A stretch of DNA of 64,000 bases, from positions 52,773,943 to 52,837,942 of the forward strand of contig CM019216.1 in NCBI GenBank assembly GCA_009741485.1, written 5' to 3'. Below the pieces are notes generated by a model that ran no database searches, was not told the origin of the DNA, and saw only the letters and a program-made list of their open reading frames with translations. The position numbers and the translations under genes are program-made. Shown in pieces: positions 45,477 through 57,701 of the stretch. The first letter of the stretch is position 1. Each line of letters opens with the position of its first letter. Source of the DNA: Malurus cyaneus samueli (Eukaryota; Chordata; Aves; Passeriformes; Maluridae).

Positions 45477-46589
45477 GCGGTAAAGCCTCGGCGCTTGGCT
45501 CAGCGGTGCCTCCTTCCGCGTTCCAGGTCTGCGGGTTTTCCGCCCGGGCGTCATGAGCTGCTGATGAAAACCTGGCTGGAGACGTGAGGGCGGAATTGTT
45601 TTCCTCCTGTGCATGATGAGAGCTGGTTACGAAAACCTTTTTGGAAACGTGAGATTGGAATTTAGAGGGGGGGGGAGTGGTGGAAAGACTATGAAAATAT
45701 TAAAAACGGAAGCCCTCCCACGGATACCTTATGGTCTGTTGAAAGAAAAAAGTGTCAAAAGTACATATTGTTTCTGAGAGTTCAGAGTGACAAGTTGCTT
45801 GTGGAAGAATAAAGTCTCTGGGTTATGTGCTCTGCTGGAGGCAGGAGGGCAAATGACGAATGTTTGGAACGGACACCAGCTTTCTGCAAAGGGCAGCACA
45901 AATTGATGTCCTCGAGCTGTGCAGATACTGGAGAAACTTTTATGTCTTGTCTGATTTTGTAGTTGATTTAAGCAGTGTTTGGGGTGGGAAATTCTTTTCC
46001 CCTCTAATGGAAAGTTACCCAATAAATTTTATATTGTCATGGAAAAACTGTATGTTCATTTCTTCTTTGTAAAAATTAATTAAAACTGTAGATGTCACAG
46101 GTGTCTCGTGTATTAGAAGATTTGAGAAATTAATGCAAGACTTTGGATGAACATGGTCAGTTTTTGGGTTTTTTTCAGAAGTTGTGTAAAATTAACGTTC
46201 AGTTGACAGCAATTTGCACAAAGTAGAGGTGAGGAAAGTCTTGTGATCCTGAGCTTGTGACATAGTTCCCAAGCATTGTGGTCTTCAACTTCTGTCAATG
46301 AATTACACTGGCTTCCAAAAGAATGCACCTTCTGAAACCTTGCTTTCCTGTTCCTTAAGTGTTACTAGTGACACACTCCTACCTCTTTTTGTACTTACCT
46401 GTCCTCTGCTTTCTCAAATGCTTACATACACTCAACTGATAGGTAAGGATATTTCTTTTTTCCTGAGTTACCTCAGCGTAACACAAACAGAAGACAGCTC
46501 CTCAGCATTTATTGTGCTTCCTTTTATCTTTAGTGTATCTCCATTCTTTCATATCTCGGCTCTTGTCAGAACCCCAGACTCCATTACAT

Positions 46590-46705
46590 GATGGCCTTGA
46601 ACAACCTGATCTCATGTTCAGGTTGTTCTTGCCTTGAACAGGAGATTGGATCAGAGATCCAGGTGTTCCTTACTTCATTGTATGGCTGTGACATTATTTG
46701 TCATG
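46590..46705 (+). mobile_element. CR1 LINE remnant (plus orientation)
   Basis: It contains ccttgaacaacctgatctca, ggttgttcttgccttgaaca and ggagattggatcagagatcc, a decayed plus-orientation CR1 3' part. It is more degraded than the other copies. Confidence 0.65.
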
Positions 46706-49700
46706 TTGATATTTGATGGATAATTAGATGACAGATCTTGTGCTAGCTTTTACAGTAACCAAGACACTCAAAATGGTCTCAGAGCAAGTCATAAGGTCAA
46801 CATCCCAGTCAAAAGCCACACTTTCTGAACACTTCAGCAGGGTTCAGAAAAGTTCCAAATTCTAGCCCCAACTTTTAGCATAGAGAACGTGACAAAATTG
46901 TATCCCCCTGGGATGTGTATTGGTATCCACCACACAAAGTCCCAGGATATGTAAAGTTGTAATTCTTAGATGGTAAATGTTGAAGCTGCTGCCAGATGGT
47001 TTTTCTGAAAGGAAAACTGAAAATAGTTCCTACTTCTTCAAATATGACAAAATGTAAGAGCACCGAAGTGTCCAGGGCTTGGCTAAATGCTGAGCCTGGC
47101 AGAGTGAGTGGCCTATGGCAGCTGGGAGGGTCTGTTATTGTAAACCCAAAACCAGTCATCGTTAATTGTTGACGTAGAAAACAGATTTGATGTTGTCTAA
47201 TTTGACCTGTCAGCAGCAGTAATGGGCTACAAAACCTTCTGAATAAGTTTGGCACCAGATACCAACAGGTTTTCTATTACTAGCACAAGCTTGTGCCAAG
47301 TTTTCAGGAACTTGTGTTTCAAAAGAATGTCTTTAAAATTTCTGTGACCATTATATCTTTGAAAAACACAAGGTATTTGTGCAGTCTGAGATCTAAAAGC
47401 AAGTCATGGTCAGGCCCATATTCCATGTCAGAGGAGAATGCATCTGACGTCTTTAGCTGACTTTTTTCTTTGGGTTTTTGGGGGGATACTGACAGATGAC
47501 AGCACTGCAGTTCTTACTTATAATTGATAAAACCAATAGGTGTGTGTTAAATCTGATACTTACATCCTGGAATAGTTAAAAATCACTATCCTGGAGTTAA
47601 GAATGTTCCATGTGGAAAGCTACTGTAAGCCAAGCTTCAACATGCTGATGTAAAGAAGACTTTTTCACCCCATGTTACTTCTTATGAGGTCATTTATCTT
47701 ACATTCCTTCTGATGCACTTTGCCTAGTGTATAACATGACTTGCTGATATGAAGCATTTCCCGAGGCTGCTGATCACACTTTCATTACAGCTAAAGATAT
47801 TGCAATATGTATTCCAGTGTCAGGGATCTATTTTTTCCATTTCCTGACAGTCAATTTTTTTAACAATATTGCAAAAGCGATGGAAGTCAAGAGCAGCACC
47901 TAAAGAATCCGGGGGAACCTGTACAGCCCCCAAAAATAACAGGATGAGTTTTGTCTGTACTTTGATTCCAGCTTTGGAGCAGGCCAAAGAAAAGAGAGCA
48001 TACTCCAAACACAGCACATCCCATTCATAAGCAGAGACAAGTGTGTAATTCCTATTCTGCTAGAAGCAGGAAAGCAAGACTTTTGAAAACGAATAGTAAT
48101 TATGGATGCATGGAGTTTTTCAATGGATTCAAAAGCACATGCTTGCTGTGTTCACCTGATTTTTCAGTTGCATGGGCTTACATTATCTTACATTTGAGAT
48201 GTGTGGGAAGTAGAAAGGGAGACATGAACAATGAAGACGTATTGCAGTGTACAGGTAGAAAGTTGTAGATATCAAATGTATTCTGAAAAATCTCATAGGA
48301 ATTCCAGGATGATGAAGAATGGTTCAAGGTTCTTGTCAGAGCCTGTCAACGAAAGGTAAAATCTCATGTCCTGTCACATGCAGGGACAACCTCTAGATGT
48401 CACTGGAGTGTACAAAATAGAAACAAGATCTGGATTTATGGATAACTGGAAGAGCTCTAGAGATACAGTGATATTTTGACAGAATTGTTTAGCTGATCAA
48501 TGGATTATTTTTCTCTTGACAGCAAAATATAATCAGGTTTCTGGTATTTGCTATTCTGAGCAAACAACCCGATTGTTTTATGTAAGTTGAAGCTTGAGTA
48601 ATTTGTGAGGCAACTGAAAGAAGAATTTTAAGTATATGATATTGATAGAAAAAAAGAAAAAAAAAGAAGTGTCAAAAAATTAAAGTCAATCACAAATTTC
48701 TTTAATAATTAGATACTAATTATGCAAGATGGTCTACATCCTGACATTATTGCATCTTGTACGCTAAATTCCTAGTGGTTTGAAAGCAAGTCATATGGAC
48801 TAACAATGTTGGAGAGCTGGCGTGCCCCAAATATGTGGCTATTGGCAGTAGAAATGCCTGTATGTGCTTATTTGGACATCTGAATTTCTGTGGCAGCTTC
48901 TCAGAGTTCTGAAAGTCTTTGAACTGAAAAGATTTCCATGTTAGTTCAATCCTTGACTCACCTCCTAGTCCTGAAGTGAGTGCCTGCCCTTAGTTCAAGG
49001 GAGGAGGGAGGGATATAAGCAATCCTTTCTCAGAAGAGCTTTTGCATGTATTTAGGAATGTTCTTTATCCTCACTGACTTTGTTGAACTGTATTTACCTT
49101 CTGAAAGTTTTCTCCAGAGTAGGTATAAGACCAATTATGACCACGGATTTTATTTTTCTTGTATATTATCAATTGTTGTGGGTGGCAGTTCTCCCAAAGC
49201 TAAAATTCTGTAATACAGAAAAGTTTTTTCATGGTCTACTACAGTTTTCACTTGTGGGCCAAAAGCAAAAAAGAAAAAAACTCCCCCCCAAAAAAAAACT
49301 TACATTAAAATTCAGCAAAACATTTTAAGAAACATACTTTCTTCTTTCTTCTTCCTTTTTTGAACATGTTTCCAGTTTAAAATGTTTTAATGAAATCAAT
49401 ATTAATGCAGAGACTTGAACCAAGATGGTATTATGAAGTGGTGCAATCCTAGGGATCTGTATTAACAGGAAATGTAAGACTCCTAAGTTTTTAGTAAGCA
49501 GTTTTATTTTTCACTTTAAATGTGCTGAAATTATTAGGAGAGTCATATGAGCATTCCCTCATATCTCAGATTGTATACCAATATGTTCCATGTACAGAAT
49601 ATCTGTTTGCTTTGCAATGTGTGGAAAAGAAGGTAAACTCATTTTGCTTAACTGTCAGAAAACTAGGTTTCAGAAGCCACGGGTTCAAACTGTGTGTCCA

Positions 49701-50499
49701 GACAATGAGGTCATGACCCCTCCGAAGAAAAAATTTACTGTGTTTTCAGTAGAGTTGGTGTTTCTTGAGCAACATCTCCTGAGGTCTAGCTACATCTCTA
49801 GTGAAGTTTTCCCATCCTCAGAAAAAAAAATGGTAAGTCTTTTTGAAAGCAGTTTATCATTTGGAAAACTTAACGTTTCCAAAAAACTTTGGGTACTTTG
49901 CCACAGGATGGCGGTGTGACAGCACATGTTATTAGGTCTAATTTTTCTGAAGTGTTCTGGAAATATTAGATATTGGAGCTAGAATTTGTAGCTAATTGCA
50001 GCATTGTTACTCTTTAGCTTTTCAAAATATCATTGCTCCCGTTGTATGGTTAGTGCATCTTTGCATATGTTTTAATTAAATTATTTTCCTTTTGTGCTGT
50101 TTATTAGCTATACAATAATTTTAATAAAGAATAACGGATATCCTAAATATCCCTGTTGTATCCTATGGTTAAGAGCATTTTATTTGTCTCCTGATTCCCA
50201 CAGTCTTTTTTTTTCAGAAAAGTATTTAGTCTTTAAAATGTACTTGTTTTGTTTCAGAATTTGTTTTGTTTGATATGTTCTTACAACTTTTTTTCAGAGT
50301 CTTCAAGCCTATCTTTTTAAACATTATTGTTCATCTCTCTGGGATGTTTTATTCTTCAGTATTTTATTAAGGTTCATTTCTTTCCATGCTTCCACTGGTT
50401 TATTGAGTAAGAATCAATATTGACAGCAAACAAGTGGCCCTTTTTAAAATTGGGAAATACCTTAATTGTTCTATTGCAAATACGGTGTTCACAAACCTT

Positions 50500-51960
50500 G
50501 TTCACAGCCTAGCATTAACAATCAACCCTGTGGTGTCCTGCTGCCCAGCTCTCACTCCTCCTTTGCTGGGGGTTGAGAATACCCAGTTGTCTTTCACCGC
50601 TTTTTCTCCATTTTCTCCAGCAGGAAGCAATTCCCCATCCCTGCAGCTTCCAGCAGTGGTGCTGGCATCTGCCCTCACCAGTTCCCACTCCCACATAAAC
50701 ACTTGGCCTTGTTGAGCTACATGCAAGGGATGCCCTTCCCACCCCATATGCCAAACCCATCTTTTTAATAATCTACCTGTAAATCTATATCTAGTATTTA
50801 GGTATTTTATTATTGCTATTAAGAGCCCTACGGAGATCAGGCTCTGGAAAAACTTTGTTTGGGATTTTTTAAAAAGCTACAGCCAAAAAAAAATAATTGC
50901 AGACTCTGCTTACTCCTTGATAACTTTCATCAATGATTTATGGCTTCCATTCTGATCAATTAGTTTTTTGCTCATCATGATACTGTTTGAATAGCTCTCC
51001 TTTAACAGCCTTTCTTGACAGCATTTTTTTCTTGGGTTTCTTCCAAGTCCTGAATATTGTTCCCTTCTCCAACCTCCAACCTCATGCTCTCCTTCCATTC
51101 AGTCTGCCCTTAGCTCTGTATCCCCACCACAACCATAAGAACAGGCTGCCTTTTTAAACCACGTGGCCCTTAGTGTGGAGTGTCTCACACTACCACAGAC
51201 CCCTGTACTCTCACCCAGGGGAACTGGAATTGGTGGTGGCTCTATTCCACTTTTTTCTGTGTGATCATCTGAACAGGCTGTTACAGGGGACCATGCTTCA
51301 GCCTCCAGCCACTTCTGCAGCCTGTTGTTACCATTTCCCTCACTAATCAACAGGTGAGACAAGATTGGAGAAAATCCTGAAATATGAACTCAAAAACAGT
51401 TCCCTTGCTCTACCACCAATATAATACACTCCCTAGCTGCACCAGTTTGGTGCTCAAGTATCTTGGTGTGTCCCTCCCTGGTTCTCCTGTTGTACCTGTT
51501 GCCCCAAAGGCTTTCCTTGAGCTGTATGCTCAGTAAATTTGGATGCTTTCAGAACCTGTTTAGCACATTTCCCAGAGCACACAAAAGGCTTGCTGCCATC
51601 TGGCACTTGCTCTCTATCCCCCTTGTACTGTTGGGTTTGAAAGTTCTGCCGGTAGTGCTGTCCTTTAAAAAAACTCTGGCACCAATTCTCTGTAACGACC
51701 AGCCAGACGCAAAAATTGTTCCTGTTTCTTTTGGTTCCTGTGAGAGATTCTGCAGGTCCTGTGGGCATTGTCTAATGGAAAATTCTGGTATTTGATACTC
51801 TCTTTTGCTTGCAGATGCTGAACTGTGCCTGCTGGGGATCTGCCCCCCTAGGTGATGCCTGTTGCCTGCAGAGACTTTGCACATTCCGCCTTTAAGGCAC
51901 AGATCACAGCAGGGCAGATGTGAAGCAAACTCCCCATAGAACATTTGTCACTGAAATGCT
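50500..51960. other. Unassigned GC-richer block, possibly a decayed retroelement
   Basis: This block is richer in G and C than its flanks and has several overlapping open stretches on both strands (minus-strand frames of 87, 104 and 131 codons in 51099-51944). One frame reads REQVPDGSKPFVCSGKCAKQ. I recognise no family, see no terminal repeats, and cannot assign a function. An old LTR-element fragment is possible, but this is only a guess from composition and open frames. Confidence 0.3.
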
Positions 51961-52399
51961 GCTGCTGTTTCATGTAAACCAAAGGTTCTTGATTTTCATT
52001 TTAAAAGGGCTATTCTGCTTGGACACTTTTGTTAGTGTACCTCTCAATGCGATTTGGTTAGATTTGGGGTGACTGTCAATTAAATGTTATTATTCACATT
52101 TGGAAATCAGGTTTCTTCCACAGAAATCTGTGTGACTCATTAACAGTCCATTCTCCTGCTACAGGATGTTCTCAGGAGCTGAAGACTGTCAGGCTTTCAC
52201 TTTGCAGTATTCTGTGAATCTTCTTTGAGTTGTTTCCACAGTTATTTGAGTCTTTTTTATGTATTTTGTGACTTGGGATTTTTTTTTTTTTTTAGTTTTT
52301 GTGAAAAGTGGTCTGGAAATCTTGCATTATTTTCTTCAGCTGAGAAAACAGCTGCAGTTGTATCTGTTCTTTTGCGGCGTGGGAATAGTAGATTATATT

Positions 52400-52450
52400 C
52401 ACACACATAAACACACTCACACACATGCATGCCCCCCCACACACACATGC
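52400..52450. repeat. CA-rich microsatellite
   Basis: Interrupted CA repeats (cacacacataaacacactca, cacacatgcatgc, a C run, then cacacacacatgc). It is intergenic and ordinary. Confidence 0.9.
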
Positions 52451-53972
52451 AATTTGTCAAAATATTGAACTAAACCTGAAGGTAATATTCTCACCTTGCT
52501 GACATATTGTTGAAAATCTCACTGATTTGAGTGTCTTGAACTGATCTCATTCCACACAGCCCTGAATGGAATATTAATATCATTTGCTGATTTGTTAGCC
52601 CATTTAACACTTAGTTTCAGTAAGATTAAGCTGCTTAGAACACCACTCCTTTATCCAATATAATGAGCCAAGAACAAGCATGGAAATAAACCTATGTGTG
52701 ACAGGCAGAAAATGCACTTGGAAATTTCAGTATGTACCTTGTGTGGGAAATGGCAGTGGCCTGTCCCTCTTTTCTGAAACTGCCATAGAATAAAGAAACT
52801 ATAAACATTTATCTTATTTCTGTGACATTTCTAGATAGGTGATTTAATCAACTATCTGGAACCATCAGTAAGCAAAACTGCTGCACACTGATCATTGTAT
52901 ATGACTGCCTAAGGAAAAGACCAGAACAGCACCTTGCAAATTGCAGGCATTTGCTGGGGTCTTTGCAAGCACTTTGACAGCTGCTGGGTAAAACGCAAAA
53001 TCTCTCCACACAGTCTGTCCTCTGCTTTTCTAACCAGAAGTAGAATAATGGTCATGCTTCTTCATTTTCTCTTCCACATTCTGCTGCCAAATTGTCCTTA
53101 CCTTCATCCAAGAGCTTTCCAGTAACTCTAAACATTTAGAACAGGGTGGTCAAAGGGTTAAGTTGCACCATTAGGTGTGAGAGGAAGGACTGATAAGAGT
53201 TCATCAACCCTCCCTCTGCATGGGCTCCAGAACAGCAATCAACGCCGAGTCCTGTGACTTGGAACAACAGAGGCAGGAACTGCTCAGCTGCTAAACACAA
53301 AAAAGCGTAGCCATGACCTGACATGCACCAGTCTCTGAGGAGCCTGAATACAAACAGATACTCACTTTCTTACAGACTCTTCCAAGAAGAACACAGAACT
53401 AGAAAGAAAATCAGACATACAGCTTGCATTTCAGACCCTACCATGCGCTGCTTCTCTGTTTGTGTTGTGCAGCCCCACATACAAGGTGTGGATAGCACTC
53501 TTTAGGCAAGATATTGAGAGCAGTACAGCAGGAGAATGACAAAATCAAGAAATAACAAGTTTGGGTGTGGGACATGTGTTCGCCCTAATAGAAATGTGGA
53601 GTAGGCCACAGAAGATCACCACAGCAGTTCTGCTGAACCCCTTCCCAAAGCAGTGCTGGTGCTGGGCTTTGCATGCTGGGGCACTCGAGTAGGACTCAAA
53701 GTTGCACACAGGGTCACTCTGTTGTTCACCATCCTTTAGCTTAGCCGTGGTTTCTCTGATGTTCTTTGTCTAGGAAATGAAGAATGGTTTTACCCTCTTG
53801 TCTAGCAGTGACATGATGCAGCTGTCCCTCCTGTACAAAGACTTGTAGCACACTGTGTGCTAAGTGCTGGCTGTCACATTGTCTATGGCTTTAGCGCTCT
53901 CCATACCTCGCTTAAAGACAATTGTGTGGTCCCTGTATTTCCAGACACTTTAAACAATGCAGAAGCCCCAGC

Positions 53973-54024
53973 AATTAATTCTTTAGATCTTTCTGATGGA
54001 TTAGAAAAATCTAAAGAATTAATT
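53973..54024. repeat. Near-perfect 52-bp inverted repeat (hairpin)
   Basis: The arm aattaattctttagat (53973-53988) is matched exactly by its reverse complement at 54009-54024. The inner 9 bases on each side pair with two mismatches (53989-53997 with 54000-54008), leaving a 2-base loop. The stem is 25 bp with 23 pairs. It does not resemble an avian repeat that I know. Confidence 0.9.
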
Positions 54025-57000
54025 AATAAAGATGACACTCTGTTTGCCCACTTCCTAACTTCTTCTCATTTGACTGTCTGACTTTATTCTGCTGGTTTCT
54101 TACATTTGGCAGCAGCCAGAACAAATGAACATTTCAAAGATAGAAGCTTTCACTACTGGAAAAACATCCTCTTTGTGTCTCCTTATTGTCACTTTCCTTT
54201 CCTTGGATCCATTAGCCTCTGTGGCTGGAAAGCATAGAGATGACTTTATCTACCAGGTCTTCTGCCCTCTGTGTTCTTTTGTGTGCAGAGTAAGGACAGA
54301 ATTTATTTTTAACTTGGCTACCTTTTTCCTTCCAAACTCCTCCCTACCTTACATTCAGCTCTTCCTGCTGTTAGAAGCCATCTTCATTATCCATCTGGGA
54401 TAATTCCCAAAATTCTGCTGCCCAAAATTCCCTCTGGCTCTGTGAATCAGGCATTTTTGTTATTTTTTCTGGTTGTGTTTGCAAAGAAAGTAAAAATATC
54501 TTCCTCATTTTCCAGCTGTTCATGGCTCTGTGTCATGGCATCAGTCTTTGGAGCAATTACATGAGCTCCTTCACTTCATGGTCTCCCCAGTCTTGTGGAT
54601 GTGCCCTGCCTTAGAGATGCCTTTTGAGATTTTCCATTCTTTTGAAGGTTTTTAAGGGCAATTGAATCTTGCCTTTGGTTCTCTCTTCTTAGCGAGTAAG
54701 TGGTATCTAAGTGGTTGTTTTCTGACAGTTTCTGATTCTGAAATTTAGGGAATTTATATTTATGTGAATTTATTTTAAAAACCATACTCTGCATTCTTAC
54801 ATTGTTTGCAATTTAATTTGTGGGGGTATTTGTCTGGACTTACAGTAAACCCAATTTCAAGGGTCAACTTCTATTTAAAAAGCCTCCTACTGTTGTTTAT
54901 ATTTTAACCACTGTGCTAACTAATGTACCCTGACTCTGAAATAAAATCTGATAAACTTCCACCTATGGGTGGGCCTCACAGTGATCAAATAAATGAGAAC
55001 AAACACCACAAGACCAGAACTAGGGTGAGATTTAGATACTGTGTGGATCTATGAGGGAAAAGAAGAAAGAAGGAAAGGCACAAAAGGATAAATCAACAGT
55101 TTACAAGAGGTCTTTTCAAACACAATGCCTTGACGAGTCACATCCTTTTCACAAGATGACAATGAGGAGTGCCAGTCTGGCAGATGAAAGATACCTCTCT
55201 TATGTAATTTCCTTGGGGAAAACTTACAGAATGGCCATTTTTGTACCAGGAACAATTACTGACAGTATTCTCAAGTCCAGTTTTCCTGGATCGGATCCAT
55301 TAAGATCATATCTATTAATTCAGAGATTAATAAGATTTCTTCAAATCTGCATTTCCATCTTTGAATAAAATGTCAATACAATTATTCTTTCCTTTCTTCA
55401 GAGCATCCACACTACCGTAGGAGCATTTTAATCAGATTTGAGGCAATGAGATTGAGAGAAGAACCAGAGCCAAGCCTAAATGTGGCAACTGCTATAGATT
55501 ATATGGAAGTAGTACAGACTCTGAAAGAGTATATGTAGGCTTATGAGGAAAGCTTCCAAAAGAGTTTGCTTTTCATGATACATGCAAATTTTCCCAAACC
55601 ATCCTGAACATGTGTTACCAAACCTTTGGCTACTACAATTAACTTCTTGTGTTTTGAAAACCAGTAGGAAAAGCTAATCTGATTAAAATCTCTAACACGC
55701 AGCAGTGTTTATTGATGAGTTTTACAAGCTCAGTAAAGACTCACAGCCTTTCAAACCTATTCATGCAGGAGAAACAACTGTGCTCACCCACTTCTGCAGC
55801 TTTTTTCCTTGGACTTTGACCTCCAGATGTTCACTGTAACACAGTAACCCAAGGAGTACCTCGACAGAAATAGTCGATAAAGAAAAATGGGGAAGGTGCC
55901 AAAGATGCTGGGGAGGGCAGGGCTGAGCAGAAAACAAATTTTACATTGGAGGTAGGAAAAAAACCACTATCTTAAAATATCTGATGAGCAGGAGGCACAG
56001 GGATTGCCGAGCAGATGCTGTTTGTAGCCAGGGAGTCAAAGAAACCAGGATCTGGAGCAAGAATTGAAAATGGGGTTAAAATTGTTAAAAACTTACAGGG
56101 CCAAACCAGACTTTAATAGGTCACAAAAGCCTGCTTGCTAGTAAAGCCTACTTTGTATTCTGCTCCTTTGTTTTATCCTTCTTTCCCAATGAGTAATGGT
56201 TCCTAAAACCTGATAAGCCAGATCCCACATATAACTCTCCTGTATCTGACCCATTTTCCCTGTCACCCTTCAAGTGTTTCCCTGAGCTGAGTCCTGAGCT
56301 CCAATCAGCTCCTCTCCCTGGCCCATCTCCTTTGTTTCCCTGTACTAACATTAGTGGTATCCCAAGCCTTTGGAGATATCCCACTCTGCTGTTGTTGACA
56401 GCTGCATTAGAAGAGATTCAAGCACAGGGATAAAATAGCATAGGACCACAAGCAGGATCAGCTTTAGATTTTTCACATAATCAATAAAATAGAAGCAAAT
56501 CTGATTCTCCTGCTAGAAGGCTTCTCTCACGTATTTACTCCTGCACTCCTAGCTTTATCCCAAGCCCTCAGTACAATACAACTTCTGCTTAAAGCAAGCA
56601 GGATGACAAAGAAGCAGATAGCCTCATTAGTTTTTAGAAGCAACTCGTGATTCTGCAAACTTTTGGCCTTCAGTTGCAGAAGACTGAATTGCATGATCCA
56701 GCAGTGTCCATTCAAGCCTGTTCTCCCCATCCAGTATTCATCCTGCTCCTGCCTCTGGTGAATCAGTGGTACATTTGATTCAGTAAGTCATTGGGAAGTA
56801 ACAACAGGGAGTTAACATGCAAAAGAAGCCATGACACAGTGCTGCAGTGCAATTTTTCCAAGGTAAAAGCTGCTTGGGAAATGCAGAGAGAGCTGATGTT
56901 GAAATCAGGATAACACAGATAAGCAAAGTCTGACACCCTCACTGGATGAGTTTATGCATGCAGTGTGAGGTTAAATGTCTGGGGAGGGAGAACACTAAAT

Positions 57001-57539
57001 TCCTACCTATGGTTCTTAAAACTAATGTTTAAGTTTTAGTGTATCCTATAAGCTAAAGTTTAAATGAAATTAAAATTAACTCCTACTCCCAAATAAAAAA
57101 TAATAAAAAAAAAGAAACAGGAAAACTCTAGGTCAAGAAGAGACCAGAGAAAGAATTCTTTAACAAAGAAGTAAAATCCAACTATTTTACAGAGCTAATA
57201 TTGTCTGAGTCTTATAACCGTGCTTACCATGAGATTAAATAGTTGCTCCTTATAAATCAATACAGGTATGCATGGAAGAATTTACTCGTGGGACTCTAGT
57301 GTCTAGAGAAATTTGAATTCTGCCTGGATTTCCCATGCTTTCCAGCAACATTTTTCCTGTCTTTTCTCTATTAGAGAAAGACCTAACCATTTGAAACAAA
57401 ACATATCCTGCAAAACATTAAAGTGCCTTCACACTTAATAGCATCCAGCAGAAATGATTGAATCTGATTTGGTAATCCATCCAATTCAAGGTTGTTTGAA
57501 CGGCCACACCACGGCAAGGGGGGAACAGCATGGGAGAAT

Positions 57540-57652
57540 GATTAACTTAATCCTCCTGCCTTGTTTGTTTGATGCTGCCCCACTCCAGTGCGAGTCAATA
57601 AAACTTTGAGCACCGACACACACAACTTGCAGCACCCTCCAGCTGGGCCAAA
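57540..57652 (+). promoter_or_regulatory. PLG: Proposed PLG promoter and 5' UTR
   Basis: Upstream of the PLG start codon are a gattaac half-site (57540-57546) like HNF1 targets, a tgtttgttt stretch (about 57562-57570) like FOXA sites, and an AATAAAA element (57597-57603) that could serve as a TATA-like box. Plasminogen is a liver gene and these factors are hepatocyte regulators, so the set is plausible. Each motif is short and common; the arrangement is an inference. Confidence 0.35.
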
Positions 57653-57701
57653 ATGGGGATTAGCAAAGCTGCCTTTCTCCTTCTGCTCTTTCTCAGCTCA
57701 G
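57653..57701 (+). CDS. PLG: PLG exon 1: signal peptide
   Basis: ATG at 57653 in context CCAAAATGG encodes MGISKAAFLLLLFLSS and one more base before the donor TCAG|GTAAGA. The hydrophobic core is a standard secretory signal, matching human LLLLLFLKSG. An in-frame stop (TAG at 57661-57663) is not met because it is out of frame. Confidence 0.9.

Larger units (their letters stand above)
44350..45560. promoter_or_regulatory. CpG island at the AHI1 5' end
   Basis: About 1.2 kb is very GC-rich with abundant CG dinucleotides, in sharp contrast with the AT-rich DNA on both sides. It covers the proposed AHI1 first exon and promoter, two minisatellites and two X-box-like motifs. Long open frames on both strands here (up to 337 codons) arise because stop codons are rare in such sequence. 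The island could also start a divergent plus-strand transcript, but nothing in the sequence demands one. Confidence 0.9.
45561..57570. other. Intergenic region between AHI1 and PLG
   Basis: 12 kb with no supported gene. It holds a CR1 remnant (about 46590-46705), a CA-type microsatellite (52400-52450), poly-T (about 52279-52294), a 52-bp hairpin (53973-54024), and a GC-richer unassigned block (about 50500-51960). Open frames here are short and show no family resemblance. Confidence 0.75.

Noticed and set aside
44353..45587. Long open frames on both strands in the CpG island (up to 337 codons on plus, 227 on minus).
   Set aside because: They are low-complexity Pro/Ala/Arg/Gly translations of GC-rich minisatellites where stop codons are rare, several overlap in different frames, and none resembles a protein family.
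53857..54081. 74-codon plus-strand frame containing the 52-bp hairpin.
   Set aside because: The open frame is short, has no family resemblance, and the hairpin explains part of its composition.
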